A stretch of 64,000 nt of DNA, from contig NZ_JARZAG010000001.1 of assembly GCF_029892155.1 (NCBI RefSeq), positions 434,001 to 498,000 of the forward strand, read 5' to 3'. The DNA is from Kitasatospora sp. GAS204B (GTDB lineage: Bacteria; Actinomycetota; Actinomycetes; Streptomycetales; Streptomycetaceae). A program made the translations under genes and the position numbers. Of the stretch, positions 26,827-34,255 are shown one piece after another (position 1 is the stretch's first letter; each line of letters starts with the position of its first letter). The notes beneath the pieces were generated by a model. It had not been told where the DNA came from and ran no database searches. It worked only from the letters and a program-made list of their open reading frames with translations.

Positions 26827-27708
26827 CTACAGCTGAGCGGCCCAGCCGCAGAGGCCGGCCGTGATCCACTCGTGCGCCGCGCCCATGTTGGGGCGCGGGT
26901 CGAGCAGGCTCGACAGGGACCAGTAGCGCACCATGACCTCCGGGCCCGAGCGGCGTGCGGCCAACTCCCGTCGGAAGTCGGTGTTGTCGACTTTCCGTTC
27001 CGCGCGGGCGAAGACGGAGACGAAGGCGTCCACCGCCTCACCGACCGCCGGGGTGGCGCCCCGGGCGATCTCGGCGGCGGCGAGCGTGTAGGCCTCGCCG
27101 ACGCCCTGGTAGACCATGGTGGCGTCGCAGCCGGAGCGTTCGAGGTAGCGCGCCTCGGCGGCGCGGGCCCGGTCGACGGTCAGCGCCCGCAGCTCGGCGT
27201 AGGCGAGCGCCTGGCGCGGGGTCGGGTCGGCGGGCAGTTCGGGCAGCGCGGCGTCGACGATCGCGGTGCGCAGCGAGGCGGGGATCCGCAGCGGCAGCAC
27301 CCGGCGCCAGAAGGTGGCGAAGCTGTCACGGGCCGGCCCCTCCTGGAGCGCGTCGCCGAGCAGCAGCAGGTGCTCGGAGGTCTCGGCGGCCGCCAGTGCC
27401 GCCGCGCGCCAGCGCAGCCGGGTCAGCTCGCGCGCCACCTCCTCGCGCTGCTCGGCGAGCGCCTGATCGAGCGTCAGTTCCGTGCGCACCACCGCCCCCG
27501 CCAGCGGCAGCGGCAGCCCGAGCGCCCGCATCCCGCGCAGCGTGCGCAGCACCTCCAGCGCGTCGGTGCCGTACCGGCGGTGGCCGCCCGCGCTGCGCTC
27601 GACGGTGTCCGGGAGCAGCCCCTGGTCGGAGTAGTACCGCACCGTCTTGACGCTGACGCCGGCGGCTTCGGCGAGCATGCCGATGCTGAAGACCTGTGGC
27701 TGATCCAT
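26827..27708 (-). CDS. MerR-family transcriptional regulator
   Basis: The protein of about 293 residues starts MDQPQVFSIGMLAEAAGVS (first part MDQPQVFSIGMLAE), with the MerR winged helix SVKTVRYYSDQGLLP and the second wing GGHRRYGTDAL in the first 55 residues. A long helix (about 75-115) and a C-terminal domain of about 170 residues without recognised ligand motifs follow; no metal-type Cys pattern is visible. The ATG at 27708 has GAAGG seven bases upstream, better than an ATG two codons earlier. It lies 10 bp after the WYL regulator stop, suggesting one transcript. Confidence 0.9.
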   Translation of the reverse strand: MDQPQVFSIGMLAEAAGVSVKTVRYYSDQGLLPDTVERSAGGHRRYGTDALEVLRTLRGMRALGLPLPLAGAVVRTELTLDQALAEQREEVARELTRLRWRAAALAAAETSEHLLLLGDALQEGPARDSFATFWRRVLPLRIPASLRTAIVDAALPELPADPTPRQALAYAELRALTVDRARAAEARYLERSGCDATMVYQGVGEAYTLAAAEIARGATPAVGEAVDAFVSVFARAERKVDNTDFRRELAARRSGPEVMVRYWSLSSLLDPRPNMGAAHEWITAGLCGWAAQL

Positions 27709-27718
27709 CGTCATACCT

Positions 27719-28534
27719 TCATCGTACGAACTTGTGACTTCTGACCTCCGTCGTGCCACCGTGCTGCCCACCGTCCGCCCCGCGCACAGCGCGGCCAGGC
27801 GGGATACCTGTTGCCCGAGCGGGCGCCGTGAGTGCGCTCAGCGTGTCCGGCCGGATCGCGCCCGCGGCGGCGGAGCCGCGCAGGAGGGTGGCCAGGTCGT
27901 GGGGGCGGGCCGGGGCGTCGGTGGGGGTGGCGGTGGTGATCCGGTCCAGGCGGAAGCCGCGGCCGGCCTGTCGGGTGCGGCACCAGGCGATGAGGTACCA
28001 GTGGCCGTCGGTGGTGAGCAGGCCGGCGGGTTCGACCTCGCGGTCGGATTCGTGTCCGGCCGCGTCGAGGTAGCGCAGGCGCAGCACCGTCCGCGAGGTC
28101 AGGGAGTGTTCGACGGCGGTGCGGACGGCGGCGTCGGTGCGGATGGGCAGGGTGACGATCCGGGCCGCGAGGTCGCGGGCCGCTGCCGAGGCGGGGCCGG
28201 TCAGGGCGGCCGCGATCTTCTGCGCGGCCGTGCGGGCCGCGGCGGCGTACGGGGCGCGGGCGTCGGCCGCGGCGAGGGCGGCGGTCAGGGCTGAGGCCTC
28301 GTCAGGAGTGAACCGGATCGGGGGCAGGGTCAGGTCCGGGTCGATCGACCAGCCGCCGCCCCGTCCGGTGATGGTCCGCACCGGGACGCCGGTCTCCATC
28401 AGGGTCTGCAGGTCGCGCTGGAGCGTGCGCTCACTCACCTCGAAGCGGGCGGCGAGCGCCGCGACCGTGCGCGGTCGCGGCGCTGCCGCGCGCAACTCCT
28501 CCACCAGGCCGTAGAGGCGGGCAGTGCGGTTCAT
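27719..28534 (-). CDS. YafY-type HTH/WYL transcriptional regulator
   Basis: The 271-residue protein has an N-terminal HTH_11 domain (RLYGLVEELRAAAPRPRTVA, helix ERTLQRDLQTL) and a central WYL domain with GHWYLIAWCRTR and FRLDRI. These regulators often bind nucleic-acid ligands or small molecules. The C-terminal ~40 residues (from about TLSALTAPARATG) do not look like the usual end of YafY proteins, so the tail may have been replaced, but no frameshift is evident. It forms a tight cluster with the MerR gene (10-bp gap) and follows the esterase by 16 bp. Confidence 0.88.
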   Translation of the reverse strand: MNRTARLYGLVEELRAAAPRPRTVAALAARFEVSERTLQRDLQTLMETGVPVRTITGRGGGWSIDPDLTLPPIRFTPDEASALTAALAAADARAPYAAAARTAAQKIAAALTGPASAAARDLAARIVTLPIRTDAAVRTAVEHSLTSRTVLRLRYLDAAGHESDREVEPAGLLTTDGHWYLIAWCRTRQAGRGFRLDRITTATPTDAPARPHDLATLLRGSAAAGAIRPDTLSALTAPARATGIPPGRAVRGADGGQHGGTTEVRSHKFVR

Positions 28535-28550
28535 GGCGTCGACGCTACCG

Positions 28551-29507
28551 TCACGCGGCGGCCAGGAAGTCCCGCTGGCGGCGCAGTTCGCGCTCGGTGA
28601 TGGTCAGCGGGAACAGGGTGAAGCCGTGCATCGCGCCGGCGACGACGTCGAGTTGCGCCGGTGCACCCGCCAACTGCCAGCGGGCGGCCATGAAGAGCGA
28701 GTCGTCCAGCAGCGGGTCCTCGGTGCCGACGACCATCCGGGCGGGCGGCAGGCCGGTCAGGTCCGCGAAGAGCGGGGAGACCTCGGGGTCGCGGCGCTGC
28801 TCCTCGGTCATCTCCGGGACGAACAGTGCACGGCTGGCCCGCATGGTGTCGGTGTTGCTCAACAGCCGTCGTGAACCGAAGAGTCGCTGGCTCGGGGTCA
28901 TCGAGAGGTCGAACGGACCGAAGGTCAGGTGAGCCGCCCGGAACGCGCCGGTGACGCCGTGCCGGTCGCGCAGCCGCAGCAGGGTCAGCACGCTCAGGTG
29001 GGCACCGGCCGACTCGCCGCCGATCAGCAGGCGGTCGGTGCCGAACTCGGCACGCGCGTTGGCCACCAGCCACATTGCCGCGGCCTCGCAGTCGTCGGGG
29101 CCTGCGGGGAACGGGTGTTCGGGCGCGAGGCGGTATTCGACGCTGACCACCGCGAGGTGCGCCTGCTCGGCGAGCTGCCAGAGCCGCTCGTCCTGGCCGT
29201 CGGCGGAGCCGAACGCCCAGCCGCCGCCGTGGATGTGAAGGTGGACGCCATCGACCCGGTCCGGCACGAAGGTCCGCACCGTCACCCCACCCGCGACGAT
29301 GCGGTCGCGGCCCTGCGGCAGCCGCAGCGGCGGTGTGTCGCCGCCGAGCCGGTTGCGCCGGACGGCGGCCAGCGTGGCCGCGTCCGGGGCGGCGGTGCGT
29401 GCCGGGCGGTTCGCGGCGGCGGTCTCGAACTCCTTGTTGAAGGCCAGGGTCTCGGCGAGACAGTCCTCGTCGATGAGCGTCAGGGTGTTCACTCCGGTGA
29501 TCGTCAT
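28551..29507 (-). CDS. HSL-family alpha/beta-hydrolase (esterase/lipase)
   Basis: The 318-residue hydrolase of the hormone-sensitive lipase family has the oxyanion motif HGGGWAFG (about residue 90), nucleophile GGESAGAHL (about residue 165), Asp in GTEDPLLDDS and His in MHGFTLFP. It probably hydrolyses short-chain esters in the cytoplasm; no signal peptide is present. It may be the first gene of an operon with the WYL and MerR regulators downstream. Confidence 0.92.
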   Translation of the reverse strand: MTITGVNTLTLIDEDCLAETLAFNKEFETAAANRPARTAAPDAATLAAVRRNRLGGDTPPLRLPQGRDRIVAGGVTVRTFVPDRVDGVHLHIHGGGWAFGSADGQDERLWQLAEQAHLAVVSVEYRLAPEHPFPAGPDDCEAAAMWLVANARAEFGTDRLLIGGESAGAHLSVLTLLRLRDRHGVTGAFRAAHLTFGPFDLSMTPSQRLFGSRRLLSNTDTMRASRALFVPEMTEEQRRDPEVSPLFADLTGLPPARMVVGTEDPLLDDSLFMAARWQLAGAPAQLDVVAGAMHGFTLFPLTITERELRRQRDFLAAA

Positions 29508-29594
29508 GCCCCGACCCTCGCAGCCCTTCGCGACAACATCCTGTCACCCTTTTTCGGTGATCCGCGTCACAGGCGCCACCGCCCGACCCGCGAG

Positions 29595-29600
29595 TAACAT
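29595..29600 (+). promoter_or_regulatory. Likely -10 element for a near-leaderless transcript
   Basis: TAACAT lies ten bases before the ATG of the SGNH hydrolase, so transcription would start about four bases before the start codon. No ribosome binding site is present. The -35 is not clear. Confidence 0.45.
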
Positions 29601-29610
29601 CGGGTGCGCC

Positions 29611-30435
29611 ATGGACCAGACCACCACCGCGCCCGCGCCCTTCAGCAGCTACCTCGCCCTCGGTGACTCCTTCACCGAGGGCATGTGTGACGACCTGGGC
29701 CCGGACGGGCACTACCGGGGCTGGGCCGACCGCCTCGCCGCCGCGCTCGCCTCGGAAGTCGACGGGGCCGACTTCCGGTATGCCAACCTCGCGGTGCGCG
29801 GCAAGTTGATCGGGCAGATCGTCGATGAGCAGTTGGCGCAGGCCGTGGCGTCGGGCGCCCAGTTGGTCACACTGGCCGGCGGGCTGAACGACGTGCTCCG
29901 CCCGGGCTGCGACATCGCCGTGGTGCAGGCGCGGCTGGGCGAGGCGGTCGAGCGGCTGCTGGCCACCGGCGCCACCGTGGTGCTCTTCACCAGCACCGAC
30001 CCGACCCGGCGGATGGCGGGCGGCGCCCGGCTGTTGCCGGCCATCCGGCAGCTGAAGGCCTTCGTCGAGGAACTCGGCGCCCACCCGCGGGTCGCCGTCG
30101 TCGACCTCTTCTCGGCCGCCTGCTTCGACGACCGCCGGCTCTGGGCCGAGGACCGGCTGCACCTGTCGCCGGAGGGCCATCGGCGGGTCGCCGAGGCGGT
30201 GTGCCAGGCGCTCGGGCGTCCGGCGGCCTTCGACTGGCGGGCGCCGCTGCCGCCCGCCGCGCCGCCGGGCGGCTGGGCGAAGCTCCGTGGCGACCTGCGC
30301 TGGCTGCGGATCCACGTGCTGCCCTGGCTGGGCCGGCGGCTGACCGGCCGCTCCTCGGGGGACGGCCGCCCGCCCAAGCGCCCCGAGCTGCTGCCCTTCC
30401 GCGCTCAGGACCTGGACGGGGAGGTCCGGCTGTAG
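29611..30435 (+). CDS. SGNH/GDSL hydrolase (cytoplasmic)
   Basis: The 274-residue protein has block I ALGDSFTEG with the catalytic Ser (about residue 20), block II Gly in NLAVRG, block III GGLND and block V DRLHLSPEGHRR with Asp and His. There is no signal peptide, unlike the other SGNH enzyme in this window. The C-terminal ~70 residues form a basic, Pro-rich tail (RRLTGRSSGDGRPPKRPE). Substrate is unknown. The transcript is probably near-leaderless, and the 3' end overlaps the convergent gene by 31 bp. Confidence 0.93.
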   Translation: MDQTTTAPAPFSSYLALGDSFTEGMCDDLGPDGHYRGWADRLAAALASEVDGADFRYANLAVRGKLIGQIVDEQLAQAVASGAQLVTLAGGLNDVLRPGCDIAVVQARLGEAVERLLATGATVVLFTSTDPTRRMAGGARLLPAIRQLKAFVEELGAHPRVAVVDLFSAACFDDRRLWAEDRLHLSPEGHRRVAEAVCQALGRPAAFDWRAPLPPAAPPGGWAKLRGDLRWLRIHVLPWLGRRLTGRSSGDGRPPKRPELLPFRAQDLDGEVRL

Positions 30436-30848
30436 CGCAGGTCGAAGTCGTGGTCCCAGGTGGTGCCGCCGTCCACCGACTTCTCCCACCGCCCGGTGAT
30501 CACTGCCCGGTCGGCACTGATCTCGCCGTGGTAGCGCTGGGAGAACTCCGGCGTCCGGCGCCACAGGCGCCAGACGGAGTCGGTGAGGCTCATCCCGTAC
30601 ACCCGGGACACGCCGCGGTTGTCGGCGTACAGCACCTGGTAGTCCTGGCCGGAGTCGTCCCGGCCGATGATCCAGGTGGCCGCGCCGCCCTGGCGGATCA
30701 CCAGAGCGGCGCCGTCCTCGATCCACTCGAAGACGACCGATCCGTGCATGGTGCTCTCCGAGTCGGGCAGGAACTCCGCGCCGGACAGCGCCATGTCCCA
30801 GTCACCGACGAGGAAGCGCAGATCGGCCAGAGCCGGGTTGGGTGTCAT
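30405..30848 (-). CDS. DUF1579-like lipocalin-type protein of unknown function
   Basis: The 147-residue protein begins ALADLRFLVGDWDMALSGAE and alternates short beta strands with aromatic residues (WRLWRRTPEFSQRY, GRWEKSVDGGTTWDHDFDLRY; the full pattern is calycin-like). It resembles small DUF1579-type proteins of Streptomyces with no known activity. Its 3' end overlaps the convergent SGNH gene by 31 bp, both ends being coding. Confidence 0.8.
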   Translation of the reverse strand: MTPNPALADLRFLVGDWDMALSGAEFLPDSESTMHGSVVFEWIEDGAALVIRQGGAATWIIGRDDSGQDYQVLYADNRGVSRVYGMSLTDSVWRLWRRTPEFSQRYHGEISADRAVITGRWEKSVDGGTTWDHDFDLRYSRTSPSRS

Positions 30849-30935
30849 GGCTCAAGGATCCGACAGCAGCACCGCGCCGACGCGGACCTCGCCGAGCGTG
30901 TCGTCCTCGTGCTTGTGCCACCTCCTGATGCCGCG

Positions 30936-31826
30936 TCAGCCGCTGATCACGCAGGCGCCGGCCCGGTTGCTCCACAGCGGCTGCATCGCGAAGGTGCCGG
31001 TGGGCAGCGTCACGTTCTGGAAGTTGCTCTCGCACAGATCGCCGATCTCCTCGCCGGAGGCGGTCAGCCAGCCGCCCGCGGGCTGCGGGTCGGACATCGA
31101 CTCGGCGTACTCGTGGCCTTCGACGATGCTGAAGGCGGAGAGCTTGTTGCCGAGCAGGTTGTTCGGGCAGCGGCTGCCGGCGGGGGCGTCCAGCTGGTAG
31201 GGCATGTTGGTGTACGAGACGCTGCCCGTGTAATCGTGCCAGGCGCAGAAGCCGGAGCCGGGCCAGCCGTCGGGGGAGGTGCCGCTGGGGCTCATCACCA
31301 CGATCTGGGCGTCGGGGTTGCCGGCCACCCCGAAGTGGGAGGCGGCGTTGTCGGCCTCGTCGGCGATGTCCTGCTGCTGCGAGGAGCCCGGCGCCGGGCT
31401 GCTGTCGTCGACCCAACTGCCGCCGTAGACCGGGCCGGTGAAGGTCGGTCCGGAGCCGCTGGAGTCCGGGTACTGGGAGGTGATGGTCGACCAGTGGTCC
31501 TGGCTGGTGCCCAGCCCCTGGAAGAGGTTGGCCATGTACTGCTGCACGCCGTTGGTGTCGCTGTCCCACTGGCTGCCCCAGAAGTCCAGGTAGACCACGG
31601 GGTTGTGCTGCACCGCGCCGCCGTTGTACTGCACCTGGCTGGCGGGCGGCCGCCTGGTCGGCGCGGAGTGGTGGGCCGCGGTGGCCGCGTAGGCGCCGTG
31701 CCGCGCCTGCGGGGCGGGTGCGCCCGGGTGCGCCGAGGCGCTGACCGCGGGGAGGAGGGCGAGGGCGAGGACCGCACCGCCGGCGGTGAGTCCACGAAGG
31801 AGGCCGTGCTTCGGGCTGAGTCTCAT
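30936..31826 (-). CDS. Secreted protein with HEYAE motif (EXORDIUM/Phi_1-like)
   Basis: The 296-residue protein has a Sec signal peptide (MRLSPKHGLLRGLTAGG, hydrophobic AVLALALLPAVSASA). The mature domain has VVYLDFWGSQW near its start, DAQIVVMSPSGTSPDGWPG, and VEGHEYAESMSDPQPAGGW, which recalls the HELAE...NP motif of the Phi_1/EXORDIUM family and of zinc peptidases. Four Cys may form disulfides. I favour an extracellular EXORDIUM-like protein of unknown role; a metallopeptidase activity is possible but not shown. The start at 31826 gives the proper signal peptide. Confidence 0.78.
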   Translation of the reverse strand: MRLSPKHGLLRGLTAGGAVLALALLPAVSASAHPGAPAPQARHGAYAATAAHHSAPTRRPPASQVQYNGGAVQHNPVVYLDFWGSQWDSDTNGVQQYMANLFQGLGTSQDHWSTITSQYPDSSGSGPTFTGPVYGGSWVDDSSPAPGSSQQQDIADEADNAASHFGVAGNPDAQIVVMSPSGTSPDGWPGSGFCAWHDYTGSVSYTNMPYQLDAPAGSRCPNNLLGNKLSAFSIVEGHEYAESMSDPQPAGGWLTASGEEIGDLCESNFQNVTLPTGTFAMQPLWSNRAGACVISG

Positions 31827-31945
31827 GCCCAGATGGTGGGGGCGTGGCGAGGTCCCCGAAAGTCCACGAACTCGACGTATACACGCCAAGACGGGAACCT
31901 GACGGAGCCCTATGATCGGCCGCAGCCCGCTACCGAGGAGCCGCC

Positions 31946-33637
31946 GTGACCAGCCCGACCGCCACCGAGAGCTACCGCGCCGCGCGTGACCTGCTGCTCC
32001 GTCAGGACGGTGCAGGTGACTTCGCCTGGCCCGTCATCGAGGGCCGCTTCAACTGGGCGGTCGACTGGTTCGACGTGATCGCCCGGGGCAACGACCGCAC
32101 CGCGCTGTGGATCGTCGAGGAGGACGGCCGGGAGGCGAAGTACACCTTCGCCGAACTGGCCCGCCGCTCCGACCAGGTGGCCCACCACCTGGCCGGGCTC
32201 GGCGTGGCGGCGGGGGACCGGGTGCTGCTGATGCTCGGCAACCAGGTCGAGTTGTGGGAGGCGATGCTCGCGGTGCTGAAGCTCGGTGCGGTGATCATGC
32301 CGACCACCACCGCGCTCGGCCCCGCCGACCTGGCCGACCGGATCGAGCGCGGCGGAGCCAGGCACGTGGTGGCGAACGTGGGCGACACGGCGAAGTTCAC
32401 CGGGGGCGGGAGCGGGAGCGGGACCGGTTTCGGCCGGATCGTGGTCGGCGGCCCGGTCGAGGGCTGGACGCCCTTCGAGGACGCGTACGAGCTCGCCGAC
32501 CCGGCCCCGTTCACCGCCACCACCGCGCCCACCGACCCGCTGCTGGTCTACTTCACCTCCGGCACCACCAGCCGCCCCAAGATGGTCGAGCACACCCAGG
32601 TCTCCTACCCGGTCGGCCACCTGACCACGATGTACTGGGCCGGCCTGCGCCCGGGCGACGTCCACCTCAACATCAGCTCGCCCGGCTGGGCCAAGCATGC
32701 CTGGAGCTGCTTCTTCGCGCCGTGGATCGCGGAGGCGACGATCTTCGTCCACAACTACACCCGGTTCGACGCCGCCCGGCTGCTCGAGCAGCTGCAGCGG
32801 GCGCGGGTCACCACCTTCTGCGCTCCGCCGACCGTGTGGCGGATGCTGATCCAGGCCGACCTGTCCAGCGGCCCCGGCGCGCTGCGCGAGCTGATCGCGG
32901 CCGGCGAGCCGCTCAACCCCGAGGTGATCGCGCAGATCGAGCGGCACTGGGGGCTGACCATCCGGGACGGCTTCGGGCAGACCGAGACCACACTGCTGGT
33001 CGGCAACACGCCCGGCGCGCCGGTCAAGCCCGGCTCGATGGGCCGCCCGCTGCCCGGGGTGCCGGTGGTGCTGGTCGATCCGGTCAGCGGCGAGCCGGCC
33101 GAGGAGGGCGAGATCTGCCTGGACCTGACCCGGCGCCCGGTCAACCTGATGACCGGTTACCTGGCCGACCCGGAGCGCAACAGTCAGGTGATGGCGGGCG
33201 GTTACTACCACACCGGGGACGTGGCGAGCCGGGACGCCGACGGGTACATCACCTACATCGGCCGCACCGACGACGTCTTCAAGGCCTCGGACTACAAGAT
33301 CTCGCCGTTCGAGCTGGAGAGCGTGCTGATCGAGCACCCGGCGGTGGCGGAGGCCGCGGTGGTCCCGGCGCCCGACCCGACCCGGCTCGCCGTGCCCAAG
33401 GCCTACGTGGCGCTGGCCCCCGGCTGGGCCCCGGACCGGGAGACCGCGCTGGCGATCCTGCGGCACGCCCGCGAGCACCTGGCGCCCTACCTGCGGGTGC
33501 GGCGGCTGGAGTTCTTCGAGCTGCCGAAGACCATCTCCGGCAAGATCCGCCGGGTCGAGCTGCGCACCCGCGAGGCCGACGGGCTCGGCGGCGGGCAGGA
33601 GTGGCGCGACGACCAGTTCCCGGAGCTCAGGGCTTAG
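31946..33637 (+). CDS. Acyl-CoA synthetase (AMP-binding, medium-chain type)
   Basis: The 563-residue adenylate-forming enzyme activates a carboxylic acid with ATP and CoA. Motifs are YFTSGTTSRPKMVEH (A3), FGQTET (A5), GGYYHTGD (A7), GRTDDVFKASDYKISP (A8) and the C-terminal catalytic Lys in PKTISGKIRR. The aromatic-rich pocket (ISSPGWAKHAWSC) resembles medium-chain acyl-CoA or benzoate-type synthetases. It starts at GTG after GAGGAG and has a TATGAT -10 at 31911-31916. Its TAG stop is the first three bases of a palindromic element. Confidence 0.93.
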   Translation: MTSPTATESYRAARDLLLRQDGAGDFAWPVIEGRFNWAVDWFDVIARGNDRTALWIVEEDGREAKYTFAELARRSDQVAHHLAGLGVAAGDRVLLMLGNQVELWEAMLAVLKLGAVIMPTTTALGPADLADRIERGGARHVVANVGDTAKFTGGGSGSGTGFGRIVVGGPVEGWTPFEDAYELADPAPFTATTAPTDPLLVYFTSGTTSRPKMVEHTQVSYPVGHLTTMYWAGLRPGDVHLNISSPGWAKHAWSCFFAPWIAEATIFVHNYTRFDAARLLEQLQRARVTTFCAPPTVWRMLIQADLSSGPGALRELIAAGEPLNPEVIAQIERHWGLTIRDGFGQTETTLLVGNTPGAPVKPGSMGRPLPGVPVVLVDPVSGEPAEEGEICLDLTRRPVNLMTGYLADPERNSQVMAGGYYHTGDVASRDADGYITYIGRTDDVFKASDYKISPFELESVLIEHPAVAEAAVVPAPDPTRLAVPKAYVALAPGWAPDRETALAILRHAREHLAPYLRVRRLEFFELPKTISGKIRRVELRTREADGLGGGQEWRDDQFPELRA

Positions 33638-33801
33638 GGCCTCTCTTACGGATCGTGCCGGGCGCGCGACGCCGGACATCCCGCCTGGACCCACCGGCGA
33701 ATCATCCAAGTACGACCCAGTACGAGGACGATCCGCCGGCACGCCCAGCCGGGCGCCCAACGCCGTGGGCTCATCCGAAAAGATCCGCCGTACAGGCCCT
33801 A
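33635..33801. mobile_element. 167-bp MITE-like palindromic element with terminal inverted repeats
   Basis: The ends are inverted copies: TAGGGCCT at 33635-33642 and AGGCCCTA at 33794-33801, continued by TACGG and GGATC blocks with small indels. The centre is a long hairpin whose arms 33694-33713 and 33720-33739 match at 16 of 20 positions around GACCCA. No open reading frame is present. The left end supplies the TAG stop of the acyl-CoA synthetase and the right end supplies the TAG stop of the convergent PPOX gene. It probably also acts as a bidirectional terminator. A non-autonomous inserted element is my inference; copies elsewhere cannot be seen here. Confidence 0.6.
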
Positions 33802-34185
33802 GGGGTTGAGCGTGATCCGGATCCCGACCGTCCCCTCAAGCCCTCGGCGCAGCCGGCTGCCCAGCATCGTGAGCCGGCCGATCAGTCCGTACTTGCGGCC
33901 CAGCAGGGGGCGGTAGCGGGCGGTCCCGGCGGCGTCCAGCAGTTCGGCGGTGGCGGGCACCGACTCGCCCGTCGCCCGGCCGCGCACGTCGCACGGGCCG
34001 ACCAGGACCTTCGGGTTGCGGCGGATCCGCTTGACCTTCCAGGAGTCGGCGGGCGTCCACACCCCCAGCGCGTCCCCGTCGCGCACCACCCAGACGGGGG
34101 TGGGCACCGCCGTGCCGTCCTTCTTGTACGAGGTCACCAGCAGGTACTTGCCCCGGCCCAGCTGCTCCAGCAGCGCGTCATCCAT
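33799..34185 (-). CDS. PPOX-class F420-dependent oxidoreductase / FMN split-barrel protein
   Basis: The 128-residue split-barrel protein has GKYLLVTSYKKDGTAVPTPVWVV at its start (core KDGTAVPTPVW), VRDGDALGVWTPADSWKVKRIRRNPKVLVGPCD (core SWKVKRIRRNP) and a C-terminal PLLGRKYG. This is the pyridoxamine-oxidase-like family that in actinobacteria often binds F420 or FMN. No substrate is known. The ATG at 34185 gives the normal family length. The stop codon lies in the palindromic element. Confidence 0.88.
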   Translation of the reverse strand: MDDALLEQLGRGKYLLVTSYKKDGTAVPTPVWVVRDGDALGVWTPADSWKVKRIRRNPKVLVGPCDVRGRATGESVPATAELLDAAGTARYRPLLGRKYGLIGRLTMLGSRLRRGLEGTVGIRITLNP

Positions 34186-34255
34186 GGCCGGACTGTACAG
34201 CTGACAGAATGCGGGGCGTACGCGCAACGCAACTCATGAGAAGGTGACCGGCTTC

